From NCBI GenBank assembly GCA_049724395.1, contig JAUGWO010000069.1, positions 248,001-312,000 of the forward strand: a stretch of 64,000 nucleotides of DNA. The letters are read 5' to 3'. The first letter of the stretch is position 1; each line of letters opens with the position of its first letter. Under the pieces are notes generated by a model that was not told the DNA's origin, ran no database searches, and saw only the letters and a program-made list of their open reading frames with translations. The stretch is from Spongospora subterranea f. sp. subterranea. Lineage: Eukaryota; Endomyxa: Phytomyxea; Phytomyxea; Plasmodiophorida. Positions 23,061 to 35,848 of this stretch are shown in pieces. The position numbers and the translations under genes are program-made.

Positions 23061-25069
23061 ACAGGACAGATGACGCCCAAGCGCCAATCTCAAGTGGTAA
23101 AACACGTTTGGATTATGAAAATGATTGCATCAGCCAGTTAGGAAAGTTACAAAGTGTCGAAAAGTGCCCTGCTCACCCAGACGCGGGGTAACGGAAAAGC
23201 GTCCTACACTGTCAACGTGTGCGTTACACATGACTGGAGAGGAACCCACTGGGTCAAACAAGTCAACCAGCCCGACCCGGTTCCTGTTCCACCAGGAGCC
23301 CCAACCCAACCCTGGTTGGGGATCACACCAGGCGCATTGGGTGTGTCAGAGCTCAGATCGGATTCGTCTTGAGGGGCCGGGTTCAGGGCGTTCCTATCAT
23401 GTAGTAGATATCAGGAACCTCGTCCTGAACAAACATATAACAGAGGCCCCTTCCGCGTTAATTGCATTGGCGGCCAAGGCACCTGAGTAACACCAGTATT
23501 GTTCTTTGTTTACGATCTGAACGAAGCCGATGCGCCACATGTTCCACAGCATTGCTCCGCTGTTTTCTTCCTTCGACCGATGGATTGTTGGCTAAACTTT
23601 CGTTGCTGCGGAGCGGAACCATCTAAGGTTGGAATTGATCGCGTTTTTGTGCACAGTTCACAGTTGTTGTTTGACCCTACCAAACATAAGCACTGTTTAT
23701 TCAAATCAAAAAAGATGGATTTTGCGATATTTGGTTCGTTTGATCGGAAACTATTTGAGTAAAGCGTCGACATCTTCCTCAATAGTAAATAAAGGTCCCC
23801 ACGATGCGTCCTGTTCCTCGAAACCGCTCAAATTTTATATCGATTTCAAAGGTCGTCGGTGTTTTGGTCGAATGTCTTTCAATCTATTGGCACACAAACC
23901 CTCAACGCACCACTATATTCAATGAACGTGACAGGTTCAGCCACACACGAGAACAATCTGGTCAAACCCCTGTCAAATTGGTGCTATGATGGGCACAGAG
24001 CTCGTCGGATTGCGATTCTACGAATTTTTTCAGCGTTTTACTGATCATGCTCCAGAAGAAGCGCCGCCCCTCATATGTTGTGCTGCTCTTGACCCCCACC
24101 GATATGTTCCTTATCTGAATACCCAGGTTGATTTCGTTCATATAATTTTCCAGTTTCGCCTGTTCTGACCCTCCTTACTCCCCTGCTGTATTTGACCCAG
24201 ATCAACCAATCCGAACAATGGGGTGAGTTTCTCCAGCCGAATTCCGTCCTGGCTGGGGTTCTTGTTCAAGACATTGCGAATGTTTGGAGACTCCGGGTCA
24301 TTCGCCAGAATTCGGGGCCCGAACACTTTGACTCAACACGTAATATGCACCGCGTCGATGTAAAAAGCCGTTTCGGAATATCCGAAGGTCGGCAATCTCG
24401 CAACCGAAGTAGGCTGGGAAGGAAACAGGCGAGCAGTGCCAATCGCAGGCGCTCTTCCAACGAAGCTGACGACTCAACTAGCACGGCTGAATCGATGCAA
24501 CTTGACCATCTCCTCAAGCAAAGCTCTATCCATGCAACTTAGAGCGCCATCCCGGTTTAATGTACCACACCCGGTGATTCGTTAGCAATGCCGACGATTG
24601 ACGGAAGAGGAGGTTCCCGAAATCGCCCATCTGGAGATAGCAATTGCATTGTCAGATATTCAACAGGTTTGAAGTACTTCCGTTATTGTGTGCAGGCTGA
24701 TCAAACCAAGCGGGTCCTTTGGAACATCTGTCGCGTCAGGAACTGGATGTCAACGTTAGTGTCGCTCGTTGACAATGACGCCTGTTTCGAAAAATTACGT
24801 CATTGAAACATCGAGGAGCTCGGCACTTACCAATATTGGAAATAAACCAGTTCCGGGATGATTGAGCTGGCGCCGACATATCCATACGAAATGTGCCGGT
24901 TGGCCTCAAGCTCGGCCGTCCTGTCTTCCCTTTTCAATAACCGTCAGGAACAATGACCGCCGATTGTTAACTCGGGTTTGTCGGGCGATCTCTAGAGGTG
25001 GCCCCCCTTGATTAAATTGACAAGTTCCAGTAGGGGGACGGGTTGTATCGAGATTGGAACGATCGCCGT
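23061..25069. other. Unresolved 2-kb region with fragmentary frames
   Basis: No family was recognised. A GC-rich block at about 23260-23350 contains a near-palindrome (CCAACCCTGGTTGGGG) and direct phrases. On the minus strand, a frame ending near 23756 (FEEQDASWGPLFTIEEDVDA then LLK and stop) looks like a possible protein C-terminus, and 24560-24140 has partially open frames; stops interrupt any longer model. On the plus strand 24192-24542 is open but without motif. It may be a decayed gene. Confidence 0.3.
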
Positions 25070-25532
25070 TCAAATAAACGGTTGCAAGCCCCCGACCCTT
25101 GGATTTGGCGAATATCGACCCAGAAGGAATACCACACGAGATTCGATAACTTGGTCAGATCTTGTGCTGAACATGGTCGACGTTATCGTGAAGACAACCG
25201 AGGAGATCCATGTGAACGCCACCACATATAAATTACGCGAAACCTGCTCCCAAACCTGTGTTGATTGGCGTTTGACCAACGATCGACCAGACAATCGAAG
25301 AGGCTTGTACCGACCTGGCGGTACTAATTAGTTGTGGTGGCAGGTCATAAATCCATCCACTGTCGAATTCTGAAACCCCAACGTAGTTCCCGATGATTGT
25401 TGTGGTGGTGTCGACCTTCATGTCTGTAAACATGTTGACCATTGTCTGATCAAATCCTGTTTTTTTCACTGACGATAAAGAATATATCGTCTCTCTCTCT
25501 TTCAGCTCTTCTGTCAGCTCTTCTGTCGCCAT
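25070..25532 (-). CDS. Small membrane protein of unknown family, two exons
   Basis: Exons 25532-25311 and 25255-25070 with a 55-bp GT-AG intron give 135 residues from an ATG. The N-terminal half is polar (MATEELTEELKERETIYSLS, then YVGVSEFDSGWIYDLPPQL). After the splice comes a hydrophobic segment, RNLYVVAFTWISSVVFTITS, likely one membrane helix, followed by a basic tail. No family was recognised. The intron size and exact phase match the local pattern. It is divergent from the purple acid phosphatase gene, whose ATG is 214 bp away, so the two may share a promoter region. Confidence 0.5.
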
Positions 25533-25745
25533 CTATATTATCGACCCCTTCTGCCAAGCCGTATCGGACCGAGTCGCGATGATCTGTTCTGGCCGACATC
25601 GGAAGGAACACTGATCGGTAGGGTCGCAGGGGAAACGGCCGCTAAAAACTCGACTGAAATAAACGACTTGTCGAAACCGACAGGAAAATTGGGTCTGTGA
25701 TCTATCCGCAGTGTCGAATCTATATTTGGTGATCGTTGGACAGGG

Positions 25746-27629
25746 ATGGCGCTATGGGTGTTGGGCCTGGTGGCCGTATGCTGCTGGCCCATGGCGGCGG
25801 TCGCCGGCAATAGTCGCAACGCCCTGTTGGGGACGCGATACCGGGTCGACCTGGGGTCGGGCGGCGTCTCGATATCGACCAACGAAACTGTCCTGGGGCG
25901 GTCTGGCGATTGGATCACGGTTTCCTGGGAGAATGTCGACCACCCCGATCCCGACGACTGGTTGGGCCATTGATAGCTGGTCGGCCCCCGTCATGGCGTA
26001 TTGATCAACGGTCTAGGATGGCGCTATTCGCCCCCGCTAATGCATCGGCATCTCCTCACGACCACGCTCCTATCAAATATCGATTCGGTACGTGGATATA
26101 TCCAGCCGGTTGGAGATGTGTTCACCGATATATTCATTCCAACAATCGCAGCGAATGAAAGCGAATCTCATCTCTGCTGCGGTCGAGGATCTCTATCGTT
26201 CTCCATTGTCAATGTTCGAGGGGATTTCTCATTCGCGTTCTTACGGGGCGGTTTACGGAACGCGACGGTATCTGCTCGATCAGCCCCGTTATCGTTCGCC
26301 AATGTCGACGAGCCGCTGTCCCCTCGCTGGTCGTTCGGCCCTGTCGCCGGTTCCTTTCGCCTGAGCTGGAGCAGTGGCGGCGCGGCGGGTCCCCTAGTGC
26401 AATGGGGCCGTCGATCGGGCGAATACCTGCAGACGACGACCGCACAGACAACCACATATGATCGTGGCGATATGTGTGGGCCACCTGCGTCCACCATCGG
26501 CTGGTTCGATCCTGGCGCCATTCATCACGCCGTTCTGTTCGACCTGCCGTATTCGCAAAAAGTGTTCTATCGGTTCGGGTCGTTCACAGGTGGGTTCAGC
26601 CAGGAATATGTTTTCCAGAGCCCGCCAGGGCCGGGCAAGGCGACACGCCTATTGGCGTATGGCGACATGGGTGTTGGGCACGTCGATCAGTCATCGTCTG
26701 GGTATTTCACCGAGCCGATGGCGCTGGCGACCCATGTCCAGGATCATGTCGAGCCCATATCGTGCAGACGCCGTCCTTCATATTGGGGATATATCGTATG
26801 CACAAGGGTTCATATCGCAATGGGAGTAAGATCGTTTGGCCATCGATCATTGTTCCTCGAACTGATACCGTCCCTAAATAGCTATTTCTTGCAGCAAATA
26901 GCGCCGATCGCATCAACAATGCCATATCAAGTTGCTATAGGAAACCACGAACGCGATTGCGTCAACTGCGGGTCGTTCTTTGAGGTCGACGATTGCGGTG
27001 GCGAATGCGGTGTTCCGTATTCCAAGCTGTTCCCAACACCGAACGATGTTCCAGATCAGCATTGGTATTCGTTCGATATCGGTTCAGTTCATGTTGTGGT
27101 TCTGTCGACCGAGGCGGATTTCCGACGAGGAAGCGCTCAATGGTCGTTCCTTCGATCTGATCTGGCATCGGTTGATCGCAGTAGAACGCCATGGGTTATC
27201 GTATCCGGCCATCGGCCCATGTACATAGACAGCACATACGATTCCGGCGACACCTCCGATATTGTTGTCGCCCGCCTCCTCCGCCAGCACCTTGAGCCCA
27301 TGTTCCACGAGCACGGTGTGGACCTGGCGATCTGGGGCCATAACCATTCCTATCAGCGAACCTGTCACGTTCTCAACGAGACGTGCTTCGACGGTGAAGG
27401 AGCCAAGGCCCCAGTACACGTTGTGGTCGGGACGGCCGGATTCAGTTTAACGGCGAACAGGAATGCAATCTCGCCCAAATGGCTGAAAACTCGCCGCGAC
27501 GAGTTCGGGTATCTACAAATATCGGCCAGCAAAGACTACCTTGATGTGGAATTCATTGTCGATGCAACTGGAGAGATCGGCGATCGAGTCAGAATCAATC
27601 GACACGCAATCGCTGTGAGTTCGTCATAA
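25746..27629 (+). CDS. Purple acid phosphatase (plant-type PAP, secreted), one-base frameshift
   Basis: This is a secreted binuclear metallophosphatase that releases phosphate from esters. Exons are 25746-25960, 26017-26087, 26152-26825 and 26882-27629, with introns of 56, 64 and 56 bp. The ATG begins a signal peptide (MALWVLGLVAVCCWPMAAVA). A fibronectin-like PAP N domain (GDWITVSWENV, DDWMALFAPAN) precedes the metallophosphatase core. Metal-binding motifs are all visible: GDMG, GDISYA, GNHE, GHRP and GHNHSYQR. Within exon 3, near 26750, the frame changes by one base: the first half ends ATHVQDHVE, and YRADAVLHIGDISYAQGF is in the next frame. Removing one C from the CCC run at about 26754-26756 joins them and makes the total 1707 bp, 568 residues. 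This may be an assembly error or a true lesion. Confidence 0.93.
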
Positions 27630-27658
27630 AAAAACAGGCAGACAAAGGTACATGATTT

Positions 27659-28314
27659 TTAGTCGGATGTTCGATCAGCTTGAGATTTGCGCGCGAGAAG
27701 GGTCTTTTCAATAGCGACCAAGGCGTTCCTTTTGACGCCCAGTTCCTTGTCGGCTTCGACCAGCTTCGACACAATCACGTCCAGCTTCCGCTCGCAATAG
27801 TTGATGGCGTCGGGCGTTGATTTCTCAACGTAAAACCCTGACGCACGAACACAAAACGTGAGAAGGGCGGTTGGCGCAAATGCGGATTCACCCGAACCTG
27901 TTCCGATATCGACTAATGTCAGATTGGGATCGACTAGTTGACCTGGCGCGTACAATGAATCGGTCAACGGCACCAGAATATTCCCATCTGGATTGATTCG
28001 GCGCGCGACGTGAGAGAGCGAAAACAACAACAATCGCTGGTGGTGAGGATGGACTCTGACCTGAGGTTCCCTTGTCCTTTAACGCGTACAACGCCTTGGC
28101 TGACGATTGGAAGCGGGATGCGGCGAGCTTCAGGGTGCCAGAGGCCTGACTCAGACCTTGCACTTCCTGTTAATCCATTTGGCGAACCAATGAGGTGTCT
28201 GGGGAGGGTTATCGGAAACAGGCCGCCCGCTACCTGTTCAATCTGGCCCTTGAACGCGCCAAGTTGCTCGGTGGGCACAGTTGAGATATCCACCCTCTGC
28301 TGTTCCTGCGACAT
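27659..28314 (-). CDS. PFDN5: Prefoldin subunit 5
   Basis: An alpha-type prefoldin that hands unfolded actin and tubulin to the CCT chaperonin. Exons are 28314-28234, 28166-28061, 27987-27898 and 27837-27659 with introns of 67, 73 and 60 bp; total 456 bp, 151 residues, close to the 154 of human PFDN5. The first helix (MSQEQQRVDISTVPTEQLGA) starts at the only ATG. The central beta-hairpin block is NILVPLTDSLYAPGQL then TLVDIGTGFYVEKSTPDA, diagnostic of the subunit (known pattern VPLTSSMYVPG...IDVGTGYYVEK). A second long coiled helix follows. It converges with the purple acid phosphatase gene, 29 bp between stops. Confidence 0.94.
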
Positions 28315-29749
28315 TATCCCGTCGCCGCGCGCCTGCAACCCCGATATGGCCTGGAATCCCCGGTTATACAGTTGTATATGTCGCCATGTTGTCGGGTAAA
28401 CCGGACTCCGTGGCTGAGGCCAACTGCCACGGTTCTCTCGATCTTGGACAGTTATTTCGCAATCAATGACCAGCAAGCTCGGCCATGGAGCTGAACTGCA
28501 CGACCATTGATTGACCTTTCTGCAATCGGGGAAGAACACGCGGAACGCTGTTGATCGTGTGAAAATCGCCATCGTGTCGATGGTGGCGATTCGGTCGCGG
28601 CCTATCGACCCGTTTTATTCGCCCAATCACTCACACAACCCTACTATTCCTGCATTGGAATCGCCGCCGTACCAGGGCCAGATCCGATCGCACAATCTTT
28701 GGAGCACAACTTGTTGTTGGCGCTGCGAACATGGAAATACTTGCACGTAATGGAGACCGGTGATCGTAAAACACGTTTTATAGCGTTTTATTCCAACACA
28801 GAATTTCTTGATAAAAACTGGTGTTGTGTATATAGCGTGTTCCTGGGGATGATCATTTGGGTGAACATAGATCGATCAGAGCAACACATGGCGCTAGTCG
28901 CATCCCACGTCAACTGAAACAGTTGAACGGTACAGAGATGAATGCCATAGCGACATTACAACCTATCACGAGAAACAAACCCGATTATGACGTTGTGTGT
29001 CGTCACTATCCAAATGCGATATTGGGCCGATATTGGGAATGAGAAGCAGATCGCATCGCGCTGGAGAGACTATAACAAATGTCCAGCCAGGTCGATGCGC
29101 TATCCATGGCCAGATTGTGGCCAACTGAAGATGACATCTTGATTGGCAACGACGCGCGACGATCGACAGGGTGATCATGGTGTGGGAGTGGGAGTAATTA
29201 TCATCGGTTGTGGCCCATGGCGATAACAATTCCCCGATCGGGGATCATTAATCTCAGAGGCGGAGAACCCCACCGAGTTTGTTGGACACCATTTCGTCGA
29301 AACCCCCAAACACGATCCAAAAATGCAAATGGCAATGTATTCAGATCATACCGAACGTCCTGGAATGGTGTCGTGAGGTCGATATCGTCGAGTTGTTTCA
29401 TGTTCACAGGATTTCCCTGATCCACTGGTTTTTGACAGAGATCAGAGATTGGACCTGACAACGGGGATTCACCTCCCGATGGCCGACACCCCATCCAGAC
29501 ACGTTCATTATTGTCTGATCTGGGTGTCGACCTGTACGGCACATGGGCCCATGGCCATGGCGCTAATGTCAACACCGCAGTGCGACGGACTAATACGGGT
29601 GTAGTCGGAAATCACAATCGAAAACGGGTGGTCCATTATCAGAGTGTGATTTGCCAATCGTGATTCACTGGCCGATATATCTATATTCTGCCCCAATCGA
29701 ACAAGCGTTGCTCCAATAATCGATACTATTATCAACCATCCTCCGCTCA
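28315..29749. other. Unresolved 1.4-kb region between PFDN5 and NFS1
   Basis: No family was recognised. On the minus strand, 29750-29508 is open with a hydrophobic start (LIIVSIIGATLVRLG) and 29575-29201 is open in another frame; they could be exons of a membrane protein, but no ATG or clean splice joins them. Part of this segment must carry the NFS1 promoter. Confidence 0.3.
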
Positions 29750-31664
29750 ATGCTGAAGACCGTATTTTGTCGTGGTTGGCGCCGCCGCCTATCCACAGTT
29801 GGTCCAGTTTATGAGTTCAAAGGAAGGACGATGAATTCCAGGTCGATGTATTTGGATATGCAGGCGACTACTCCACTCGGTAAATGATGATCGTTCGATC
29901 AACGTCGTATTTTCGTCTTTTGTTTTCTGACGTTATCGGCGTTGATGTTAATAGATCCTCGTGTATTGGACGCCATGATGCCATTCCTCACAGAACAATA
30001 CGGTAATCCTCATTCGACAACCCATCTTTATTGGGTGGGAGACCAGCGCTTCGATTGAGATCGCTCGCAAGGTCAGCGACCCTAGCGTTGGTAGCGCCAC
30101 CCACTGAGGTCTGGTCAGCATGTGGCAGATTTGATCGGGGCCGATCCCAAGGAGATTGTCTTCACGTCGGGCGCCACCGAATCCAACAACAGCGCCATCA
30201 AAGGTGAACCATACGACATTAGGGTTTCGCCCCCGTCACCCTCACGATGACCGTTATGATCAATCAGGTATCGCCAGGTTCTACGGGCAACGCAAGAAGC
30301 ACATCATCACGACTCAAACCGAGCATAAATGTGTGCTGGATTCATGCCGACAGCTGCAAAGAGAAGGTCTGTTATTGATATTGATGTTTTAGAGTGGTTT
30401 GGGGGGATTTGACCGTTTTCTCGCCAGGTTTCAAGGTCACCTACCTTCCTGTTCAGAACAACGGGCTTTTGGATCTCGAGCTCCTGGAATCGTCTATCAC
30501 CGACGATACCTCGCTCGTCTCCATCATGTACGTCAATAACGAGATCGGCGTCGTTCACCCCGTTGAAGAAATCGGCAAAATCTGTAAAGCGAAGAAGGTA
30601 ACTGTTTTCCGTCGTGCCCCGCGCTTTGCTCACACGTGTTTTGCCCATTATTCAAGGTTCATTTTCACTCGGACGCAGCCCAAGCTTATGGCAAGGTAAT
30701 ATTCGCAGTCGTAATTAACTACAAACGAACCCTGACGTTGGCGATCTGCTCAGCTTCCCATCGACGTCAACACAATGGGCATTGACGCCATGTCGATATC
30801 CGCTCACAAATTCTATGGACCGAAGGGGATTGGTGCGTTCGCCAGGTTTCGTACACGCCCAACCCTGATCTGTTGTTTCTCCAAAGGTGCAATGTATGTC
30901 AGACGTCGTCCTCGTGTTCGCATCGATCCAATCATCAGTGGCGGTGGCCAAGAACGTGGCCTTCGCAGTGGGACGTTGCCAGCCCCTTTGGTTATCGGTA
31001 TGGGCGAGGCCGCCAGATTAGCGAAACAGGTCTCTGGGATTGTTCTACGCTAGCTCCCTGTGTTCCTGTGCCAATAACCGTTTTTTGTTTCTACGAAAGG
31101 AAATGGCAGCGGATCATGCCCATATATCGACATTGGCCAAGAGACTACTGAACGGTCTTCGAGCGGCGTTGCCCCAAATCACGTTAAACGGTGATCCTGA
31201 CCAGCGTTGGGTCGGCAATGTCAATGTGTCGTTTGCTTATGTGGAAGGTGAAAGCCTTTTGATGGGACTGAAAGATATCGCCGTCTCCAGGTATGGGATT
31301 AACAGGAACGTTAAAGGATATGGGATTAAGCGTTGATCACGCTCGATTTGTTGTTAGTGGGAGTGCATGCACATCGGCATCGTTGGAACCAAGTTACGTT
31401 CTTCGCGCGTTGGGAGTCAATGAGGAGATGGCGCACACATCAATCCGATTTGGAATCGGACGGTAATCGTCGCGCGTTCCTAATACCTCTCGTGCTTAAC
31501 TTGCTGATTTCGTGGGACGAATCAGGTTCACGACCGAGAGGGAGATCGACCTGGCGATCGAGATGACCGTGAAGGAGGTGAACAGGCTGAGGGAGCTGTC
31601 CCCATTGTGGGAGATGGTCCAGGAAGGGATCGACCCGTCCACCGTTCAATGGACACAGCATTGA
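29750..31664 (+). CDS. NFS1: Mitochondrial cysteine desulfurase NFS1, 11 exons, one-base frameshift
   Basis: A PLP enzyme that takes sulfur from cysteine for Fe-S clusters and tRNA thiolation. Exons: 29750-29879, 29955-30071, 30119-30203, 30268-30366, 30428-30597, 30657-30695, 30754-30832, 30887-31029, 31100-31290, 31358-31462, 31526-31664; introns are 47-75 bp. The start is a basic, Arg-rich presequence ([20 protein letters not shown]), fitting mitochondrial import. Seen: [41 protein letters not shown], the PLP lysine in [24 protein letters not shown] and the persulfide cysteine in [15 protein letters not shown]. It ends [20 protein letters not shown] then H, the eukaryotic NFS1 tail. In exon 2 one extra base in the TTATTGGG stretch near 30031 breaks the frame before [13 protein letters not shown]; without it the total is 1296 bp, 431 residues. 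Confidence 0.95.
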
Positions 31665-31757
31665 ATATCGCCAATCCTGTCTACGATATCTCCATCGTCC
31701 CTGTCAAACACCCCCTAATATATCGTCAAGTTCAACCTGTTTTATATTATGTTGTTT

Positions 31758-34645
31758 TCATTTCCGGCGTTTGAACTTTTTCTTCGAGTTGAAACTGCCC
31801 TTCCTGTCGCGTTTGAATTTCTTCCCGGTCTGATCATCCCCGGTGCCCTTATCGTCCTTGTACTCCACGTCCTTATACCTTCTCTCGAACGTGCTATTGT
31901 CGGTCTGATCTTGTTCATAATGCGGACGCTTCCTCTTCCTAAACATACACTCCATCAGCGCCATCGCCCGCCCAAAACCTCCGAAAAACACGCGAATTTT
32001 TCTTACAGATTACGAGGCGCTTTCAACGACGATCCGTCGTCCAGTTGCTGTTTGGTGATGCGTCGTTTGGCCTTTTCCAATCTTGATGCGATGCTCATGA
32101 TCGTATCGGGTGCTGGTCCAGATTTCTCCCCCGATTCCTAAACCAGGTGTGTCAGTCCCCAATCGGCGGCGACGACTGTGGCGCCATGACCACCTGTTCC
32201 TTCTTCTCCTCGATCGCCTGCAGCTTCCTGCGCTTCTGCTTCCTGGTCATTCCCTTCAGCTGCTCCTTGATCGGTTTGGTCGAGACCGCCACGATCGGTT
32301 TCTTCACGTGCGTTGGTTTCTCGGATTTCAGCGGGATTCCCGACGCCGCTTGAGCGCCCGCCGCCCGTTTCTTCTCTTCACTGCTACAGAACCACGTCTT
32401 CTTCGGTCGGTTCATGATCTCCCTAAAAACCGATCACGTTCAGTCCCCAACGCAATCCGGTCGACAATCTGTGCCAACAAACACACCGTTCATGGATCAG
32501 GATGTTCTCCATCTTGTTGGCGCTCATCTCCGCCACGCGGATCTCTTTCTCGACCTTCTCGTCCTTCTCGATCTCGGCGATCCGATCCTTCATGGACTCG
32601 ATCAGGTCCGAGTAGTGTTGGATGACGGCGGCGCCGATCTTGCGGCTTTTCACGCTGGCCGACGAATGCGACAGGATCTCCTAACGGTGACGAACAGAAC
32701 CTCAGTATTACAATACGTTGACCGAAACGGTTCGGCGACGCGGCTGAACCTTGAGAATCGCTCGGGACTGATCGGTGACCAATGTGATAGCGTGGCCAGA
32801 TTTGCCAGCACGAGCTGTACGACCAACACGATGGACGTACGTGCTTAACGACGACGGGAACGAGAAGTTTAAAACTGTTCCAACATCGGCGATATCGATA
32901 CCTGTTGCAAAAGAAACTCAATTGGTCGCCGGGGGCGGATGGCGCTACGACGGGGGAACGCACCGCGCGAGGCCAAATCTGTGCAAAGGAGAAAGTCGAC
33001 GCGATTGGAGCGGAATTGCTCCAAGGCGTCGATGCGCTGGATCTGGGTCAGGTCGCCATGGAGCTCGGCGGCGTTGAGACTGGCCAGACCGAAGATGTGC
33101 AAGGCGCGATGGGCCAGTGCCTTCGACCTGAGGACGTGTCAGTTCCGGGGAAACGATGAACAACGCGACAAAGATGGGGAACGAACGGGAAGAACACAAT
33201 GGTCCGGTCTTTGAGGGTCCGCTTGCACAGCGCCAGGAGAATGGCGAACGACGTGTGCGTCGAGTTGTCGCGAATACGGACGAACTCCTGGGTGAGGTCG
33301 ACGGGAAGTGTGTTGATGGCGTCGATCGATATACGACGGGGATCGGATAAAGACAGATCGGCCAACGACGTCACCTGAGCGCGCCCAACCGATTATCAGG
33401 AGTTCGGCGGGGAGCAAACGGCGCTTGATCGATTACCTGAGCGGTCAATGTTGCCGAGAACAGCATGGTCTGACGCCCTTTCGGGCAAGCGTTGATACAT
33501 TCCTGAACCTCGTCGACGAACCCCAGTTCCAGCAGACGATCGGCTTCGTCCAACACCAATATCTCGACGGTATCGAGGTGAATGCTCTGACTGTTGCGAA
33601 TGTGGTCGATCAATCGCCCTAGGAACGGGTGGGGGCGGATTCAGTCTGTGTGGCCAACGCACATCGAGCGACGAAATACTGGCGATTACCGGGTGTGGCG
33701 ATGACGATATCGGGTCGGGTCTGAAGGGCGGCCGATTGGCGCTGCATCGATAGACCGCCGACAACGAGGCAGGCGCGGATATTGGTCCCTTTGCAGAGCT
33801 GGTCGGCGACGTCGAAGCACTGGGCCGCCAGCTCCCTTGTCGGGGACAGGATCACTACGCGCGATAGCGATATGCGATTAGGGCATTGCAGCAATCGCTC
33901 CAGAATCGGTAAGAGGAAGGCGCAGGTCTGTGAAACACGGAATCGGGGGCGTCAATCAAACGAACGATCGGCGACATGGAGTTTGGTTTGTGGACCTTTC
34001 CGGATCCGGTGACGGCGTTCACCAGTAGATCGTGGCCTTTCAGACCGGACGGGATGGCGATCTTCTGAACGTCGGTGGGAATCGATAAACCCATCTTCGA
34101 CAGGTTCACTAATAAAGGTCTCGATAGGCCCAGACTGGCGAAATCATCGCCGCGCTTATCGTCAACGGCCTGGACGGACTGGGTCGCTTTCGTCACCTTC
34201 TTCTTGGCCTTTTTCGTTTGCAATTGGGTGACGTTATCGGATTGTGATTGAACCGCCGTCGAATGATCGTCAACCCGTCGGCTAACAATGCTGGCCTTCA
34301 ACGTGTTGATTCCTTGATCCGGGATCGGGCGACCTACAGCTGGTGCAACAGGACGCGGGTCCGATTCCGTCTCGATGGCGTCGATCATGAACCCGATATT
34401 GTCCACGACAAATCCACCGTCGTCATCATCGTCATCACAGGACGACACCGATAGGACGTCATTGTCATCGTCCGAGGCGACTACAGGCGCTTGCAAGAAG
34501 GACAACGCCATTGGATCCGAGAAAGGTGAAAGCGCCAACAGCTCTCCCTGGGGGCTGGGCACGACCTGACCTGTCGGACTGTCATAGGCCGTGACGGACA
34601 CCGATCCACGGACTTTCCCTCGATTCCATCGTTGACTTTCGCCAT
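31758..34645 (-). CDS. DDX27: DEAD-box RNA helicase DDX27 / Drs1, 11 exons
   Basis: A nucleolar ATP-dependent helicase for 60S ribosome assembly. Exons on the minus strand: 34645-34610, 34547-33996, 33927-33690, 33618-33437, 33374-33187, 33127-32964, 32901-32750, 32680-32487, 32422-32194, 32137-32007, 31938-31758; the total is 2247 bp, exactly 748 residues. The first intron is the least certain. The N-terminus is acidic (CDDDDDDGG). Helicase motifs: Q motif region, motif I AVTGSGKTCAFLLP, Ia SPTREL, Ib [67 protein letters not shown]. Then comes the Drs1-specific Lys/Glu-rich C-terminus with [12 protein letters not shown] (known pattern RSWFQTKEERK) and a final basic KKFKRRK. It is tail-to-tail with NFS1, 93 bp apart. 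Confidence 0.95.
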
Positions 34646-35350
34646 GCCAGATGCCCTTTCACACGAAAAGTCCACAGATGATCAGAATTATGGGTGAACT
34701 TGACCACCGATTCATCTCATCATTGTCATTTTCCCTTTCTTTAACTAAATCGCGTCGGCTGATCGTTTTCGCCTCGAAAATTCGCGTGTTCAACACCGTT
34801 AGCTCAATCATCAGATCATACGGCGAATGCAATCTTATGACGGTTGTCGAAAGACGTCAGCTGTTTATAGAATCATTCAATATTGTGAATGGAACTGCCT
34901 TTTGTACCTGTTTGATAAATTCCGGACAGGTCAAACCTCGTTCTCAAACCTTAATCGTACAGTGTTTGCGTCGTCGTTCACCTGGCTATTCGCGTTGTGG
35001 ATATTTCAACTTTCAAATTCGGATGGAACAAGTTGCGTTGAAATTGCTTGAACAAGGCCCTTGTTCTAACGGCTGTGGCGTTGTAAAATAGAGATCGATT
35101 AGTATCGACAGAGATCGAGCGATGACCGACAGCGTGTAGGTAACCTGTCGCCATTGCTCATCATCGTTAGCCACGAATGTCCATAACAGTGTTAAACCTG
35201 ACAAATGTTCTCGTTGTGTCGGTTCCCGACAATATATTCCGAAGTCCTACAACTTTATCGTGATTTGTTTCGATTGATTTTAGCGACATTGGTTCAACGA
35301 AACGCGAATACGAGCGTGAAAGATTGAGACCTAGGTAGGTAGGTCGCTCT
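34646..35350. other. Intergenic region, no gene seen
   Basis: No gene was recognised in these 705 bp. A short minus-strand frame (35204-35013) and plus-strand frames (34651-35091) show no motif. The DDX27 promoter should lie at the left edge. Confidence 0.35.
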
Positions 35351-35848
35351 TTATTTATACTTGAAGGTTCGGCTGACCATCATTAAGCCACAAACCAGAG
35401 TTAGCAAGCCCAACGCCATGTACAATAGGAAGTCGGGTGGGTTCACATTCAATCGGACTAGGTCCTCTTCCTGACTTTCGGGATCCCGTTCCTTGGCGCC
35501 CAACGCTTTGATTTCGTCGAGCACGGGAGCCTTGACCGTCTTGCTCAAAGACATACTTTTCAGCAATCGGCGATATTCGATCAACTCGACATTCAACGCT
35601 TTAGAGGCCGCTGTGATTCTAAAGTTGCGATCAAACCACGACATCTCTGATAACCTCTGCTTGTTCATCCATATTGATTCGGCCGCCTTAATCAACTTGC
35701 GGAAATTGGCCACATCAGTTTCTGTCTCGAGCTTGGCAGCAATCAGGTCGGCATCTGCCTTGACAGGTTCATATCCGGCCGCAAATACCGTCATGGTTGA
35801 GATCAGTGCAACAGCAAACAGCCCCTTCATCACCATTGTCATCATCAT
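35351..35848 (-). CDS. Signal-peptide protein with C-terminal membrane helix, unknown family
   Basis: A single-exon 165-residue protein from an ATG at 35848, family not recognised. It begins with a clear signal peptide (MKGLFAVALISTMTVFAAGY after MMMTMV). The middle is helical and charged (KLETETDVANFRKLIKAAES, ALNVELIEYRRLLKSM). Near the end is a membrane helix (FLLYMALGLLTLVCGLMMVS) followed by a short basic cytosolic tail, RTFKYK. This predicts a type I membrane protein with a small luminal or extracellular helical domain; the tail ending in KYK is not a clear ER-retrieval signal. It is divergent from the mucin-like gene on the right. Confidence 0.65.
   Translation of the reverse strand: MMMTMVMKGLFAVALISTMTVFAAGYEPVKADADLIAAKLETETDVANFRKLIKAAESIWMNKQRLSEMSWFDRNFRITAASKALNVELIEYRRLLKSMSLSKTVKAPVLDEIKALGAKERDPESQEEDLVRLNVNPPDFLLYMALGLLTLVCGLMMVSRTFKYK

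Noticed and set aside
26707-26925. A tiny (20-32 bp) intron to explain the phosphatase frame change
   Set aside because: The possible GT...AG pairs there have lengths that do not restore the GDISYA frame; a one-base indel does.
29508-29750. Minus-strand membrane protein overlapping the NFS1 start
   Set aside because: It lacks an ATG and starts exactly on the NFS1 ATG; kept only as an unresolved region.
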